Notes under the pieces: model-generated
The model's input: the letters and a program-made list of their open reading frames with translations, nothing else
The model's database searches: none
Told to the model about the DNA's origin: nothing
Source: Dendronephthya gigantea
Lineage: Eukaryota > Cnidaria > Anthozoa > Malacalcyonacea > Nephtheidae
DNA: 64,000 bases
Reading direction: 5' to 3'
NCBI RefSeq assembly: GCF_004324835.1
Contig: NW_021163025.1
Span: 434,001 to 498,000, forward strand
Translations under genes and position numbers: made by a program
Shown: positions 22,869 to 34,677 of the stretch, in pieces
Layout of the letters: the number at the start of each line of letters is the position of its first letter
Position numbering within the stretch: the stretch's first letter is position 1

Positions 22869-23848
22869 CCTAGAAGCCTATGAAGGAAATGAGTAGAATC
22901 CGGGAAGTGCGCTTGGCCAGCGTTTTTTAACTGATGTTTCTCGTTGCAAGGTTTAAGGATAGTTTAAACATTGTACATCTAGTGTTTTGATTACGTGCAT
23001 GGACAGAGATACTGTGGCATGTTTGCTCTTATTTAGCACGTGATATTTCCGGGAATATCGACAACACTTTTATATAATTCTCAAAGTTGCAAAGTTACTT
23101 TGTTCAAATGGCGAGTCATTTAGTTGCGATGTCAGGACCATTTCCTCTTTCAACCACGACAGCTTAAATGAATAATTTGAGTAGTAATAATTTTAGTTTG
23201 TCAATCAATTTGTCTGAGCTGTCGTTTTTAGGTGAACTGCGTGTGGCAGTGCTACGTGACCTGAAAGTGCACACACGTTTTCTATATTGAACTCTCTGCA
23301 CCTGTGTCAATGCATGGACGACTTGCGCTTTAGACTAATTTTTGATCGAAGTATAACTAGAAGGAAATCATCCTAGCTAGAAAGATCTTACTTAAGGTAG
23401 TGCGAATGCAAAGTTTTGCTGCGAAATATTGAAAGTTCTCGTTCATTTTATCGTCAGCGCGTGCGTTTATTTGTCAACAAAACATTCATGATAGTCTCTA
23501 ACCTTAAATATGTACATGCATTTAAATCAAGAGGTCTACGCATTGTTATGAGCAGAGCCGATGCGCAGAAGCCACACTGTAATTTACCCTCAAAGAATTT
23601 TTAAAAGATATCGAGGTAAACTATAGTTATATTGAAAACGTAAGTACTAAAACTTTAAAAGCCTATACTGAGAATTGGTGATAGCAATCGAAACTAACAG
23701 GAGTACACGTATAAAGTAAGATATCTAGTTTATTCAAAGAAGATCAAAACAAATAAAATTACATTATTCAATGTCTAAAACTACTGAACACAAGCATAAC
23801 CGACGAAGTTGACTTCTAGACTGGAATGCTAGGTTTGGATGTTTATGA
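22869..23848. other. Intergenic, no gene seen
   Basis: Unique-looking AT-rich sequence downstream of the two-module secreted gene (which reads away from 24343). I find no coding segment, RNA gene or inverted repeat that I can support. Confidence 0.35.
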
Positions 23849-24343
23849 TCATTTGGTGCTATGTGGGAGTGTCGTAGGACGAACGTGGATAGTGGTAGGT
23901 GGTAGCGGAGTTGTAGACAAACAGTTGAAATTATCCCATGATACCACATGGTAATCGTCCGTGCACAAAGTTCCGTAACACCACCCTTGTCCGTCATTGC
24001 CACTTTCAATTTCCCCGGGGGGATAAACCTTCCCATTGTAGAAGCATCCCAGGAGGGGTGTTGGCGAAAATTTTGTTGACGGAAGTGTTGTTGGCCGGGG
24101 GGTTGCTCCGCAATTAAAGTTGTCCCAAATGTACACAAACCCGCTGGTGTCGCATACCACTCCATAACACCCATTAGGATCAGACTCAATTTCCCCCGGA
24201 GGATAAAATTTTCCCTGGTAGGAGCACCCCACGCGGACCGTGGTCCGAGGTCGTGATCGTGTGGGGCGTCTCGTGCCAGACATGGGATATGACGTTGTGC
24301 AAAGGATGACGGATACGAAAATAATAAGAAGAAAGGAATGCAT
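23849..24343 (-). CDS. Small secreted protein with two four-cysteine VWC-like modules
   Basis: Single-exon frame of 164 residues. The signal peptide is MHSFLLIIFVSVILCTTSYP. An Arg/Thr-rich stretch follows, then module 1 (CSYQGKFYPPGEIESD, CYGVVCD, IWDNFNC), a Pro/Thr linker, module 2 (CFYNGKVYPPGEIESG, WCYGTLCTD, SWDNFNC) and a Pro/Thr tail ending PHSTK-stop. The module pattern C-x2-GK-x-YPPGE ... W-C-[YF]-G-x2-C ... W-D-x2-C is the same as in the 16-module protein at 50141, so the two are paralogues of very different length. The Thr/Pro linkers suggest O-glycosylation. It is a likely extracellular matrix, mucus or egg-coat component (inference). A further exon past the stop cannot be excluded. 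Confidence 0.7.
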   Translation of the reverse strand: MHSFLLIIFVSVILCTTSYPMSGTRRPTRSRPRTTVRVGCSYQGKFYPPGEIESDPNGCYGVVCDTSGFVYIWDNFNCGATPRPTTLPSTKFSPTPLLGCFYNGKVYPPGEIESGNDGQGWCYGTLCTDDYHVVSWDNFNCLSTTPLPPTTIHVRPTTLPHSTK

Positions 24344-24386
24344 TTCTAAAACAAGAAATTTAAATCAGATTTCAATATGTATACTG

Positions 24387-24602
24387 TACAGGGTGTCTCG
24401 AGAGAGAACGCGACCACTTAAATATGCAAGAATATTAATATTGTTCGGGTTTGCACCATAGTTCAGCTAAAATGACTTTTAGCATTTTAACTGAAGAATT
24501 AAGAGCCATTTTCAATTCCCAGAGGTGCTTATCTATTGCGCTTTAGAGCTGTATTAATGTTCTGCATATTTAAGTGGTTGCTTTTTTTTGGGACACCCTG
24601 TA
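24387..24602. repeat. MITE with mariner-like ends
   Basis: The element is 216 bp between TA dinucleotides. The left end TACAGGGTGTCTCGAG and right end GGGACACCCTGTA are mirror images. Pairing continues through CCACTTAAATATGCA and its mirror TGCATATTTAAGTGG, giving arms of about 50 bp. The TA target and the ACAGGGTGTC terminus fit Tc1/mariner-type or related elements; there is no transposase. Confidence 0.65.
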
Positions 24603-24814
24603 TAAGCATTCATAGTGCGCACTGTAATGTAACGAGGAAACCAATCATGCAGATTTTTATCTTGCGTAAACGTATGACCACGAGTTAATTATAGAAGATA
24701 CTAAGTCCGACAAATACAGTAGAGATACAGCGATCAGTTTTCTTCACAAATATCAACATGAAACTTACGCAATTAATTAAGAAGTTTTTAAGAAAACGGA
24801 ACTGAAGATCTCAC

Positions 24815-25016
24815 CCAGGATTTTTTATTAAATTTTTGAAGCTCAATGACAATGTTTGCACTTCTAGAATAACGAAATGAACAATGTACACATTCAGCGA
24901 TATATTTTTGCCCAAAGCCGCACGTTGGTGTTTCACAGACAAAACAAATCGATTTAGATGTCAGAGCTGCAAATTTGGTACGGGCAATTCGCAAAGGTAT
25001 AATTGGAAACTGCTCT
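24815..25016 (-). other. Possible orphan coding exon, cysteine-rich
   Basis: A 202-bp open segment with a good acceptor (TTTCTTGCAG) and a good donor (TGG then GTGAGA). It encodes a cysteine-containing stretch (ICFVCETPTCGFGQKYIAEC, then VHCSFRYSRS). No partner exon was found on either side. It could be one exon of an unrecognised gene or a chance open frame. Confidence 0.25.
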
Positions 25017-25080
25017 CTGCAAGAAATGAACTTATTAATCTCACAACACACAAGCTTTGAAAAAGAATTTGTTCTTTAAT

Positions 25081-27050
25081 TAACTCACTCCACACATGTA
25101 AATCCAGACAATATTGTCGGGAGAAGCAAAACTGAATATCTCTGCGAGTGTTTTGGCTAAAGACACCGGAATACCGCCAAGATGATCGATAGCGCTTGCA
25201 AAAGTGATTTAAATGCCAAGGGTGCGTGAAACAGAATTATCATTTTCGGGGATGTCGAAGTTCGTACACTGTTTTTGTCGACGCTGCGGTTAGTAACGAA
25301 AACACGAGCAGAGTAAATTGTGTACATTAAACAAACAATAAGATTTTTTTTGGCAACTCAGCAATTTAACTAAAGCAAAGCAATTTAACTTAAAGGGTTG
25401 AATGTGAACTGATGAAACCCGTGTGGTTCGTCGAGCCATGGTAATGTTAATTTACATTTCATCTCAATTTTTAAGCCATTTAAAATTCGAATAACAAGGA
25501 ACATAAACGCAATTTTCCATTGCAATCGCTGGGCGAAGCGCCCTTTGTTTTTCAGGCCAGTCACGGTCGCATGGGCAGATTTGGATGTAATGGAGAATAG
25601 CCTTAACGTACTTTCAAGTCACAGAAGTATAATTAAAGTTGGACTGTTGGCGTTGCACTGACATTTGAATGCAAATTGAAGATCTACTTATGCAAATGCC
25701 ACTTTAATCGTCCTATCATTTTATCTTTCACTGTACCCTGTATAACGCAAGTTAAAAATCGATTCCTATTTATATGCGAGTTTACCTCAAAAGTTTTTTA
25801 TTTTGATCAATATGATTTACGTTAGCAAACTTCTCTCAAATTACAGCAGTTAGGACGCAAGTTTGCATATGGTTTGACATTACTGTCAGTTTTTTTAACT
25901 CAATCTGCATGTTAAATTGGACTATACAATCGATCAAGTTGACAAGGGCGAAATTGAATGAAAACTACAACATAAGTCATATGCCAATTAAGTATTGACA
26001 TGCATTCAATTCAGGAATACAATTAATAGTGAATTGAAGCTCTATAGGTAAATATAATCATTTGTGCTTTGGGAGCAAGCTTGATTTCTAAAGAAATTCC
26101 GATGTTTCTATATACATGATATACCCTGAACAATGAAATTCATTACAGCAGAGAAAGGGATCCAAAAGGCATGTTTAAGACGTCGTTTATGGCCTGTACA
26201 TGTGGTTACATATGACGAGAGAGGAGATGTCTAACATGCATGCAGGGTAAATTATTATAATATTGAAGTCCTGATTAGTCTCACCTAGTAAACTGTTTTA
26301 ATTTAAGACTAACTGGTGAACTAATTAAATTTTAATTGTTTTGAACAATTATTTGCAATCTTTTATTTTAAGTTGTTTGTTCTTGCTAATTTCGACTACG
26401 AATTTATCTTACTTCGCAAATTAAGGTCGATACCTCAGCTTTGATGCATGTGTGAATTACCGTGCGCATTTTTTTTATTATTCCCTGTCAATCAAAGCAG
26501 TCGGAGTGTAATCGAGTTTAATTGACACATTAAACTGTATAGTGTTTGTTAATGCATTCGGCACAAGCCGAGAAAGCGAGGCGTTAACTTGCATCTACAA
26601 CCAGTCACTACAATGTTAGCATTACCGTTCGAAGTCCCCACTATAGTCTATCGCCATTTACAATATTCACTGATATACCCAGCAATGCAAGTCTGACTCT
26701 GATATCGGTCATATAATTGTAAACGTGGTAATAGCCGAAGTTCTATAAACTATATAAATATACACAACTTTGTTTGATTTATGATCGTTAATCACCAACT
26801 GTGCTGTTCAATACGAGTACGAATTATGAAGGGTGCTTCTGAAATAGGGTTCAAAACTTACCGCAATTCTTTATGAACAAATTCGCTACCAAAACTTTCT
26901 TTCTTCTAGTGCAAACGTGACCACAAAGTAAGCTCTATTGCAGGATGGTCCTTGACAGATATATAAATATAAGCACCGAATTCCTGCACCAAGTCTTCTT
27001 TGATTGGCTGCTTTTGTCATTACGTCAGCACATTTTTGTTGGGAGAATCT
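25081..27050. other. Intergenic, no gene seen
   Basis: About 2 kb of AT-rich sequence. I see no inverted repeat, tandem array or coding exon that I can support. The missing C-terminal exon of the atlastin gene could lie here or in 27.7-28.7 kb, but I could not identify it. Confidence 0.3.
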
Positions 27051-27061
27051 GTTTCCTACGC

Positions 27062-27639
27062 AGCTTGCGAATAACAGAATCTATTTATACGCTTATTCCA
27101 CGGTGGGGGGAAACGCGTTAAATAGAGTCTGCGCGCCGATGTCACAAATTCCATACTGATGACGTATTTTGCCGTGGATCTCGGCAGAATTAATCAGTCA
27201 TAACTCTTAAACACGTTATGTTATTGGTTAAACTATAAATTATACGAATATAATGTAACATTCAAAACAATATAGCGGACTGAGCCGAGAAATATGAAAG
27301 AATATCGGCAAATATTTTAAGTAGTTGTGTGAATAGGATAAAGAAGTTTTTAGGATAGGCAAATTATCAACTAATCAATTTGATGGGCGTTTGCATTTTT
27401 TAACGGAAGAGATGTATTTGTCAGTTTACCGACCGTTCTGGCAAGTCGTTAATTTTTTAGAATGTTGCATTATATTCGCATAATCATATCATATTTTGCA
27501 TAATTTATGGTTTAGCCAATAACGTGTTTGTTACTGATTAATTCTGCGGAGATCCACGGCAAAATACGTCATCAGTATGGAACTTGTAAGATCGGCGCGT
27601 GGAATAAGCGTATAAATAGATTCTGTTATTCGCAGGCTA
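27062..27639. mobile_element. Inverted-repeat DNA element with 9-10 bp target duplication
   Basis: About 578 bp, flanked by TTTCCTACGC on both sides (27052-27061 and 27640-27649). Arms: GCGAATAACAGAATCTATTT at the left faces AAATAGATTCTGTTATTCGC at the right. Pairing is extended by TGATGACGTATTTTGCCGTG and its mirror, and by TTATTGGTTAAAC and its mirror, so the arms reach about 200 bp. No coding capacity. Target length and long arms again suggest a Mutator-like non-autonomous element (inference). Confidence 0.65.
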
Positions 27640-28717
27640 TTTCCTACGCCAATATGGCGTTATATATAGTCTTATTGCGCGGTTTGCGATTAAAGTGAGA
27701 AAAATATCCAATTTTTCCACTCGGCTCAACCAAACCTCCATTAACTTCGCTGGATAGCTCGACCACAACTAAATCAAAGTTCACACATGTTGAAAATTAC
27801 AACTTTATAATGGCATATATGTACATACACACACTGCTTTAGATCGCATTAAATCTTCCAATAATTAAATTTATAGCTATCAATATTAACGCTTCAAATG
27901 GTTCACTGCATGTTGTATGTGGTTAAAAGTTTGGGGTAAGGAAAATTTTTGAGACGTACATAACATGCATACACGCTTAAAATATCATTAAACCTCGCCC
28001 CAAATTGAAACTGTAACCTGTCGATTTCAACATTTGGAAGGTTTAAAGAAAAATTCTCGGAAATGGCTCGGCAATTAAGTCTGGTTTTTCAGGAAATTAG
28101 GATCAATTCGAAATTTAGAAGTAGAACAGAATTTAATACGAGGTTCTACTTGATGAAGAAGTAGAAGAGTTTTATGTTTGTTATAAATATAGCTATCTTT
28201 TCATTCTATTTTTTTCGCTTCGCTCTTGTTTCTATTCGTTGTTCTCGTCATGGACGACGTTGCAGCCTCCATTCCCTTGTCCAAAACTTTCTGATAAAAC
28301 CTTGCCATGACCTAAAAATCAATGATGGACACAAATCAAGTAACGACCTTTCAAAAGGTTTGACATTATTAAAGATATACACATCACATGAACTATGCCT
28401 ATGCCTTCCCAAATTTGACAGGTTTGAAGTGGTGGCTTGGTGTTACTGCGCAAACTTGATAAGGTTTTGAACGTGCTATTACATTCTATTCAACTTATAC
28501 TTATAGGATGTGAAGACGGATGCAGTAGATTATGTACAATTGTGCATCTATATGCCTACATGTCTTTTTAACTATGCATCGTTATTTGGAAAATATTTTC
28601 GTGGTTTTTTGTATGATACGTGATCATGAGTGGTTGTTTCACTACGATGAACAATCACACTGATCTCATAATACAACTAGACATAGCAAGACCCCCGAAG
28701 AAAGACAAAACACTACA

Positions 28718-28830
28718 TGTCCAGTGCATATTCAGATCAGTGGGATTGTTCAGATTATATTCAGATGAGTGGGATCAGTGTATGTTCAGAAAAGTGGGAC
28801 TGTCCAGTGTTTATTCAGATCAGTGGGTGT
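28718..28830. repeat. Degenerate tandem repeat, about four units
   Basis: Units of about 27-33 bp built on TATTCAGATCAGTGGGA and TGTCCAGTG. It begins about 30 bp downstream of the last readable atlastin codons. Unit length varies, so it is not a clean minisatellite. Confidence 0.5.
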
Positions 28831-28857
28831 TTTATTTTATTCATTTTAGCAACATGT

Positions 28858-31800
28858 TCACAATGAGCGGGGCAATCCAGTGCACAGTGAGATCAATGGA
28901 CCTACCTCGTCCCAGACCACCTCTGCAATTTGATCCAACTGTTGCCCGACCTCCCGAAAGTCGCCGCTAAATCTGACGTATGCCCACGTGATGATCGCCA
29001 TTAACGAGCAACCAATCAAAAAGTTACACAACATTGCGAATGACGTAATACCCACAATTCCAAAGAGACCCGACAAAAGATACGCGACAATCATAATCGC
29101 AAAGAAAACCGCGGGCGTTCGCGCGGCGTTGAAGATGTTTTTGCTATCGTTCAATTTCACGAAATTGACAAACGCATCTTCGATGTCTGTCTCCAATTTT
29201 TCCGCGAATTCCTTGCTGAATTCAGCACCTCCCATCTTCCGTGTCGTGTGGAACATGCCGAGGGAGCCCGACTTGTATTTTCCGTGACGTCGTTCGAGTT
29301 CCTGCGGGGCGAGGAACGGTGTGTCACCCCCACAAACCTAAAACCAAAAATAGAGAAGGAATATTGATTTTCGTTGTCCGTCACTCATTGATAATGTTGT
29401 AAAATGACATACCTTGAATTAGGTCGATAGATAAGGTCCTACATTTAAACTTATTGTTCTGTACATCAATCGATAATGAATTTATTATCGATTGCATTAT
29501 TATCGATTGCAGTATTTGTGTCGAAACGATTGTAAAGATATATAAATAATTCACGTTGAATTTCTGTAATAGCTAATTCACAAAACCTTTTCCATCTTTT
29601 GTAGGTAAAGATCTTTGGCACTCGCCAGAGCTGCTAAATTGTTAGCTTCTGCGGTCGCCTGTACAGAGAAAAAAATAATGGCGTTATCTCTCACAGTATT
29701 TGAAACTTTCAGAAATACATGTGGAAGCATATTTTACCAATAACATAGACTTTGGTTCTGGAAGTTCATCTCCTTGATAGATTTTTATGTATGCCTAAAA
29801 TGAAGATACTTCATGTCACTTTAATAAAATGTCTCTAAAGATAGAAATAACAGGTAAAGTTAAAAGTATTTTCTCAAATAAATTGTATACTTGGTCTGAG
29901 ATAACCTATATTGCTTTATGATAGAGATAATTTAGTGGCAGAAACAGGAGGAATACGATTTCAATGAAAAGCTTGCCTTAAAATACTCCACAAGACCACG
30001 ACAGGTCACTGGCATTCCATTGATTTTTTTAACAACCAGGTTTTCAGAACTGAGTAACGAAGGAATCAACCTCTGAAGATTTTGTTTGAATCCTTCGTCG
30101 ATGTCTAGAAAACAAAATGTCGAAAAATTTAGTGTATCAGACAAGCAATACTATCACATGAAGAGAATCCTATATGACGGAAAACGACTGTCAAATTTCA
30201 ATCATTTTTATAGTTTTTTGACCGCATACCAGCGAGCTGTCCTTCGAAAGTAGGACTTGTAGCGACTTTGAGGCCAGGATGAGGCATCAGAAAGCAAGCC
30301 AGTTGATCAAAACATGATCTTATGTGATTACGAACTTGTATCAGCTCGTTATGTTGCTTGGGTTTGGTCTGAAAACGAACAATTATCATCAGTTGAGTGA
30401 ATTTTTGGTCTCATTTTGCTATAAACTCGTTTCCACGTACCTGTGACTTTTACTGCGAATTCACGTGCGATTTTCTTCTTTCGACAGATGTGAACGAGCA
30501 TACAGTTACGACCGTTCTGATGTTGAAGTGTCTCTATTTTGACGTCCGTAAGTTAGTCACTCGTTCACATCCATCAAAAGAAAATCGAAAAAACGGGCCT
30601 TAGACTAAAACTCTAAAAGCAGCATAAGTAGTATAACTATATATAGTAACATCATAATAATGCAATACCTCTAAACGCCTTTTCAAAATGGCTTCTCCTC
30701 CACCATAACCATATTCGGCCTCGTATGGGAAACTCCAATCACGTACCAGAAACAACAAGCTCTATTTTACATAAAACATATCGCACACTTTTGAAAATGA
30801 CAGTTACCAATTGGCAGAAAAGTACAAGAAAACTCTTAATCCAATTAATCCAGCGTTCTATATTGTAATTTACAGCTAAAAAACATTGGGATATCAGCCT
30901 TTGAATAACCGCTCCACAATAGTATTAGTAACACCAAGTACTACGTAGTCACACTTACTTGAAAAGGAGTTTCATGACTTTCTTCTATAGCAAGCTTGCC
31001 GTATTCAGTAAAGAGCTAGAATTTTACAAGATAAAAGAATCAGCAATGCTACCAAGAACACATATTAAACACATAAAAAGCAATGCTACCACAATAAAAA
31101 AACTGAGCATACACTGTATATGTACACAGTGGGGAGAATGGTTTGGAAATCCGAAATCAAATATGACAAATTCAACAAGTTGTTCAAACCTGTAGATGTT
31201 GCAAATCATCTTCTTGAATGTTTTGTGTGATATTATAAATCTAGTGAAAAAAAAATCACATTGATCAACACAAATCATATGCCTAATATTATCATGTGCA
31301 AAGGTGTGCAACACTTACTAATATTACAAAACACATTGAGTGGCAGGGGATTAAGGTGGGTTAAATGGGTATAAGGAGGGTAGGGTGTTGATGCATCACT
31401 GCAACCAAATGTAAAAAGGTGCTTTTTCAGAAAACCTAAGTTGTATTCAGCTATAATATAGAGATCAGTGTTGTGGCTGAAAGGATGAAGATTGCATCCA
31501 GCTGTTATATTGTGATCAGTGTAGCAGCTGAATGAATGATGCATCCTTCATGTTTTCTTGCAGAGGGAAGTCAATAGATACACCAGACAAATTTACTCAA
31601 TGTCATATACCTGGACTGAACTCAGCATAGTGCTCAGGGCAAACACAGTTGCACAATCTTTGACAGTTGATGTGCTATCAAATGAACCTTGGGTATCCAT
31701 GAGAATAACAGCAACCTAAAACAATACAAACATTGAATTAACTGGGCATTAGGCAATAATAGACCCATGGAGAAAAACCTTGAAAATCTCCCTTCACATC

Positions 31801-33849
31801 TCTCTTTGTTTTGGTTGTAATAGCATTTGGCATTTATCATAATTTAACCATGGTTCAAAAGAACAAAAAAAGAGTTACCTAAACACATCTAACAAAATTT
31901 TTGCTTCTATTTACCCACAAATGCCTGAACAGCTTTTTGCATGGTCTGGGTTAACCGTGATTACAAAAAGCATTGTAACATAATGCAAAAACTCTTTGAT
32001 TTCTTTCACTGAACTGAATTTAAAATTGTTCGCCTACTAGCTAACATGCGACTATCAAGATTAAATATATAATATTGTGATAATTACAAAATCTTAAGAC
32101 ATTTCATCAAAGTAGAACTTTTTAACTTGTTGCCTAAAATATGACCAGAAAAATAATACAATATACCTCCTCTCCATCAGGAAGTGTACACAGGTATGGT
32201 TTACTCCATAACAAAATTCCTGTGGTTTCACGTTCTGATCCACCTCGCCATGAAAAGCCTGTCAATACCTCATTGTCTTCACCTAGCCATCTATCAGGAT
32301 TTTCCTGTAAAAAATGCTCATAGTAAATAACTAGTTCTGACAAATAGTGCAGTTATTACCAGCTCCCATGTTACAAAACACTGTTTATAACAATATGTTT
32401 CTTAGGTATTAGTGCAACAACAACAACAACAACAACAATAGCTGCTTGTTATACAGAACCAATATCATCAACATGGGTGATTTTGGTCCACATTTTTGCT
32501 TCCTGCTGTTTAATTCTATTCTAGCTAAATATTGAGGCTAAAAGATGGTGCTTGTTTATGACAGAGCACAGTTGTTAACAATTAGAATTGAGACATCAAC
32601 TGTCAGCATCATCGAGCAACAAGCAAATTTTGTAACATTCAAAGACATGGAAATCTTGTTAACTTTCAAACAATTTTCCTATTTTTCCTATAGGGGACTA
32701 TGATCCCATCCTCATATAAATTTAACACTTGAAAATTGTCAAGTGAACATTTATTGGTTGTCCGGTGCACTCACTCACTGCTTTAGACACATTAAAATGA
32801 ACTTAAAACATCAGAACTTGATAATCAACTCAACCGTATCTGGAAATGCCGTTGTAAAATTTGCAGTCAACCAGAAAATTGCAGGATAAAATTGCAATAT
32901 TTTACTTGTTTTGATTTAGGTTTTTCGCAATGAGATTTGTGATAGCTGTTGAAAATATCTGAGAGGTTAAAATTCATGCCTGGTGTGAATAAAATATCAA
33001 GCATTATTTACAGGCCATATATCAAAACAGTTTGGAAGTCAAAACCACACTTAGGTTAATTATTAACTTCAGTAATCAAGCTCAAATCATTGCAGGTCTG
33101 AAGTTCGCTATATTATTACGTACTTCGCTGTGAAACACTGAGCTTATTATTTAATATACAAGTTATACATTTTATACGCTCTCAAAGCAAGTACTATAGC
33201 AAGTATTTTCTTTTCTTTATCAGACCATTATTATTTAATAATTCCACGACCACAGTGATGCAAAACAAAGCACTCTCTATTTCAAATTCCCTCAACGATA
33301 TCAAGCAATCCACGATAGATATATAAAAAATTTCGGCGATTTTAAACAGGGCAAATTCAAACGAATTGATACTGATTTTTGTACATTATATTGAAACAAA
33401 ACAAAATTGTACAGATTTGATAATTTGGTACGAAATATATTTGGCATCGCTACAATGACAATATACATCATAGCGTTGTAGCTTCCTATCGCGACAACGA
33501 AGACAACTAGTGAGATTGCATGCGTAGCTTTAAAATGATAGCCATCGTTTTGAGCTGTAGAGAAAAATTTGAAAATTAAACAAACCTTTCTGTCCAAATA
33601 GCGCAGAAAAAAGTCAAGTAAGAAGGATTTTCCTTTACGAAATGCACCAGCTACAGATATAACAACAACTTTCTTGTCTCGTACTCTTTCGTCGCTGATC
33701 AAGACCTCTTCTAAAAGTTCCTCGTTCAAAGAAAAGCTGTGTTCTTCCTCATCAGTGAGAACAATTTGTACAGGACGAGCACCCATAACGATGTCGAAAT
33801 CGTTTATGTCTCCATTCATGTCACCGTTTCTTTCTAAATTTTCGGCCAT
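28858..33849 (-). CDS. ATL: Atlastin, dynamin-family GTPase of the endoplasmic reticulum
   Basis: Atlastins tether and fuse ER tubules. Eleven exons give 512 residues (human ATL1 is 558): 33586-33849, 32167-32304, 31611-31715, 31190-31240, 30959-31015, 30669-30761, 30230-30368, 29977-30104, 29738-29794, 29587-29658 and 28906-29337. Visible motifs: P-loop [11 protein letters not shown], switch region [15 protein letters not shown]3 DTQGSFD, G4 [10 protein letters not shown], then the three-helix-bundle segment ([35 protein letters not shown]) and two hydrophobic segments ([36 protein letters not shown]) that form the ER membrane hairpin. The intron after exon 8 starts with GC, not GT. The last exon has a GTAGGT donor after VVWDE. 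Without splicing there the frame stops at 28858 after 16 codons unlike other atlastins, so the amphipathic tail exon is unseen. Confidence 0.93.
30468..30587. repeat. Short inverted-repeat element in an atlastin intron
   Basis: CGATTTTCTTCTTTCGACAG then ATGTGAACGAG faces CTCGTTCACATCCATC then AAAAGAAAATCG. The arms are about 30 bp and the total is 120 bp. Non-coding, between exons 6 and 7. Confidence 0.5.
32411..32438. repeat. CAA trinucleotide microsatellite
   Basis: About nine CAA units in the intron between atlastin exons 1 and 2. The remaining intron sequence (32.45-33.58 kb) holds nothing else I can support. Confidence 0.6.
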
Positions 33850-34677
33850 CCTCTATCCAATGTCGGGGATATGATAGTCCTTGTTTAAATATACTCGTAA
33901 ACTACAGTAATCGAAGCGATTCTTTTAAAATTACTCTTTTTTCGCAGCTGAAATCGAGCAAAACGAATTTTCAGTTGTTAGAAGTTTATTTAATTTTTGA
34001 GATTGCGACCCGACGTGACGTCATCGACAACACTGGGTACCAGTGTTTTGGCATTGGACCCGAACCCACCGGATATGGCCGCGTTTTTCACTTTAAAACA
34101 TGGCGGGATTCGATGTATTTTAAAAATTTCAGGCTTTACCACCATCATTCATTTAGCATTTTAAGGCACTTTTAAATGTGAAATGCAAAATGCGTACTAA
34201 ATACAATTTTTCAGCTCTGTGTGGCCAGATATGCGCGTAAAGTCTGTTTGTTAAAACAAGAAGTTTGATTGGCTCGTTAATTTCGCGGAGCCAATCAAAT
34301 CTCTATTACATTTGCACCCCGCGTTTGAGGTCATTATGAAATGACGCCATGCAACAGTCGTAGTAGAGTCACGCTTTTTGCTACTGACAAGGTTCATAAT
34401 AGGTCGAGAGATATCGCCTATGTGCGCTTTCGTATCACGCGCGACTGTTTATGATTACCATTATTGACGTCACTATGATTGTACTCGCGTTTTCGGGGAT
34501 AAATTCGACGAAAAATATGCACCAAATCAAAACATTTTGAAGGTGAGTTTTTGGGTTGTAATTTTTTTTGTGACTAATTTGTGCTCCAACTCTATGATTT
34601 CAATATTTTCGTTTGCTTTTCGTTTGCTTTTACGACGGCCTGCGATTCTGTGATTAATGTTTCAGCAAAGAGTGGTG
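33850..34677. promoter_or_regulatory. Shared divergent promoter region, atlastin and coiled-coil gene
   Basis: About 830 bp separates the atlastin start codon (minus) from the coiled-coil start codon (plus), so both promoters must lie here. On the plus side a 5' UTR intron is likely: a donor GAAG/GTGAGTTTTT at about 34542 and an acceptor TTTCAG ending at 34665, 12 bp before the ATG. A family C MITE copy (34252-34345: TTTGATTGGCTCG, GAGCCAATCAAATC, CCGCGTTTGAGGTCATTA) sits in the middle and brings CCAAT boxes, which may or may not matter. Confidence 0.5.
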
